From NCBI GenBank assembly GCA_937898375.1, contig CALEJX010000042.1, positions 1 to 5,837 on the forward strand: a stretch of DNA of 5,837 nucleotides, read 5' to 3'. The translations under genes were made by a program, and so were the position numbers. The notes beneath the pieces are model-generated. The model ran no database searches. It was not told the DNA's origin and saw only the letters and a list, made by a program, of their open reading frames with translations. Each line of letters begins with the position of its first letter. Within the stretch, counting starts at the first letter, position 1. This DNA is from an uncultured Ruminococcus sp. GTDB taxonomy: Bacteria > Bacillota > Clostridia > Oscillospirales > Ruminococcaceae. This document shows, one piece after another, positions 4,578 through 5,837 of the stretch.

Positions 4578-5774
4578 ATGATAAAAATGAAAAGAATATT
4601 TGCGGCGGCTTCTGCCGTTGTAATGGCGGCAGGAATGTTCGCTTCCTGCGAAAATACAGACAGCTCCTCAAAGGCTGAAAAGGGCGGAAGCTCTCACGTT
4701 ACGGAAAAAGGCGAAATGCGTGACATTTCTTCTATGGACCTTGTGAAAGAAATGAATTTGTGCTGGAATTTGGGCAACTCACTTGACGTGTGCAACGCCG
4801 ACCGTGACGGAGACGGCAAGGTGGACGAAAATTCTGAGAAAGTTGACGAGACCCTGTGGGGAAATGTGAAAACTACCCCCGAAATTTTCGACCAGCTGAA
4901 AAAGGACGGCTTCAACGCAGTGAGAATACCTATCACATGGCGTGACCACCTGTCTGACGATTACACCATAGACGAGGACTGGATGAACAGAGTTGAAGAA
5001 GTTGTGGACTACGCTTATGACAGAGATTTCTATGTTATCATAAACGTTCATCATGACGGCGGCGGAGATCCTGATTTCGGCGCATGGATAAGAACGGAAG
5101 CCGAGGAGGATTACGAAAAGTTTTCGGAAAAGTATAACAAGATATGGACGCAGATAGCAAAGAGGTTTGAGAACTATTCTGATAAGCTTATTTTCGAATC
5201 AATGAACGAGGTGGGCTTTGACGATATGGGCACAAATCAGGCTTACGAACTGCTCAACAAGATAAATCAGGACTTTGTTGACCTTATAAGAAAGCAGGGC
5301 GGAAATAATCCGAAAAGGCATCTTTTGATAGCAGGCTATTGGACGGACGTGGAAAAGACTTGCTCAAAGCTTTTCAAAATGCCTGACGACCCTGAAAATA
5401 GGTGCATAGTATCGGTGCATTATTATACGCCTTGGGAGTTCTGCGTTTGCACAAATCAGTATAATTGGGGAACTGAGCCTGAGATAAAAACAATGGTCAA
5501 TAACGTGAATAAGCTTAAAACTACATTTGTGGATAACGGCATACCTGTTATTGTGGGAGAGTATGGAAACTGTAAGGGCAATGACGAGGTAGATAGAGTG
5601 TTCTTTGACGAGTACTTTACGAAGCTTACACATGACGTGGGGATACCGGCGTTCTTGTGGGACGACGGCGGAGTGTTTGATAGAACTAATCTCACTTGGC
5701 AGGAAGAAGGACTGCTGGACGCTTTACATAGAGCGGTGAGCGGAGAGGAGTATATTGTGGAGCGCATTAAGTGA
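4578..5774 (+). CDS. GH5-family glycoside hydrolase lipoprotein (probable endo-beta-glucanase)
   Basis: The 398-residue enzyme is probably tethered outside the cell and cuts internal beta-linkages of cellulose-like glucans; a mannan or xyloglucan substrate is possible. A lipoprotein signal peptide ends at Cys24 (FASC), followed by a Ser/Lys/Gly-rich tether. The (beta/alpha)8 catalytic domain spans about 50-388. It shows LCWNLGNSLDV (61-71), ETLWGNVKTTPE (91-102), AVRIPITW (114-121) with Arg116, VIINVHHDGGG (153-163), FESMNEV (206-212) with acid/base Glu211, SVHYYTPWEF (279-288), nucleophile Glu328 in VIVGEYG (324-330), and FLWDDGG (359-365). The pattern most resembles subfamily GH5_4, although I cannot confirm that. 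Odd: residues 75-86 read DRDGDGKVDENS, a calcium-loop-like insertion. No dockerin or carbohydrate-binding module is attached. It has its own promoter, and the 63 bases after the stop hold no visible terminator. Confidence 0.92.
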   Translation: MIKMKRIFAAASAVVMAAGMFASCENTDSSSKAEKGGSSHVTEKGEMRDISSMDLVKEMNLCWNLGNSLDVCNADRDGDGKVDENSEKVDETLWGNVKTTPEIFDQLKKDGFNAVRIPITWRDHLSDDYTIDEDWMNRVEEVVDYAYDRDFYVIINVHHDGGGDPDFGAWIRTEAEEDYEKFSEKYNKIWTQIAKRFENYSDKLIFESMNEVGFDDMGTNQAYELLNKINQDFVDLIRKQGGNNPKRHLLIAGYWTDVEKTCSKLFKMPDDPENRCIVSVHYYTPWEFCVCTNQYNWGTEPEIKTMVNNVNKLKTTFVDNGIPVIVGEYGNCKGNDEVDRVFFDEYFTKLTHDVGIPAFLWDDGGVFDRTNLTWQEEGLLDALHRAVSGEEYIVERIK

Positions 5775-5837
5775 GAAATGAGGAATGGTACAGCTATACC
5801 GAGCTGAATGCTTAATAAAAGAATAAATCAAAAGCGG

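Noticed and set aside
4484..4678. 64-residue frame overlapping the GH5 start
   Set aside because: It has no RBS, and it overlaps the leader hairpins and the GH5 signal-peptide codons in another frame, so it looks like a shadow.
5775..5837. Small stem CAGCT/AGCTG (5791-5795/5802-5806) after the GH5 stop
   Set aside because: The stem is short and no T-run follows, so it is not supported as a terminator; nothing else is visible to the window end.
1..5837. CRISPR array, tRNA or rRNA genes, transposase
   Set aside because: No regularly spaced direct repeats, no recognisable tRNA or rRNA segments, and no transposase motifs were seen on either strand.

Overview
The window looks like chromosomal DNA of a low-to-moderate G+C, Gram-positive, plant-fibre-degrading gut Firmicute. 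Ruminococcus or a close relative in the Oscillospiraceae is my best guess. This rests on strong GGAGG-type ribosome binding sites, sigma-A-like promoters with intrinsic terminators, Ser/Lys/Ala-rich lipoprotein linkers, and a lipoprotein cellulase-type enzyme beside an SGNH esterase. The organism is inferred from style, not from a marker gene. All five protein genes lie on the + strand.

Layout. Bases 1-380 carry no credible gene, only short palindromes and three copies of a CCCCTAC/GTAGGGG motif typical of dispersed intergenic repeats. A strong hairpin terminator (381-415) follows. Bases 418-771 form a compact unit that I read as a candidate type I toxin-antitoxin locus. It has a consensus promoter, a structured leader, a 35-residue hydrophobic/basic peptide (547-654) with a strong Shine-Dalgarno, and a hairpin at 649-687. 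A perfectly spaced minus-strand promoter (743-771) would make a roughly 90-nt antisense RNA that ends at that hairpin. The two ends of the toxin-strand transcript can form a 27-bp duplex with a single 5-nt bulge. This is the most novel-looking part of the window.

Next comes an RsuA-type 16S rRNA pseudouridine synthase gene (855-1580) with its own promoter. It is followed by a stand-alone MsmK/UgpC-type sugar ABC transporter ATPase gene (1734-2876) with its own promoter, strong RBS and terminator, and no permease or binding-protein genes beside it. Then come two separately transcribed lipoprotein genes: an SGNH/GDSL hydrolase (2990-4237) and a GH5-family glycoside hydrolase (4578-5774). A branched terminator and a strong extended -10 promoter lie between them.

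How the genes may fit together. The GH5 enzyme probably cuts beta-glucan chains outside the cell, and the SGNH enzyme plausibly removes acyl groups from plant polysaccharide. The ATPase could power uptake of the resulting oligosaccharides through transporters encoded elsewhere. The rRNA modification gene and the candidate toxin-antitoxin unit look functionally unrelated to this.
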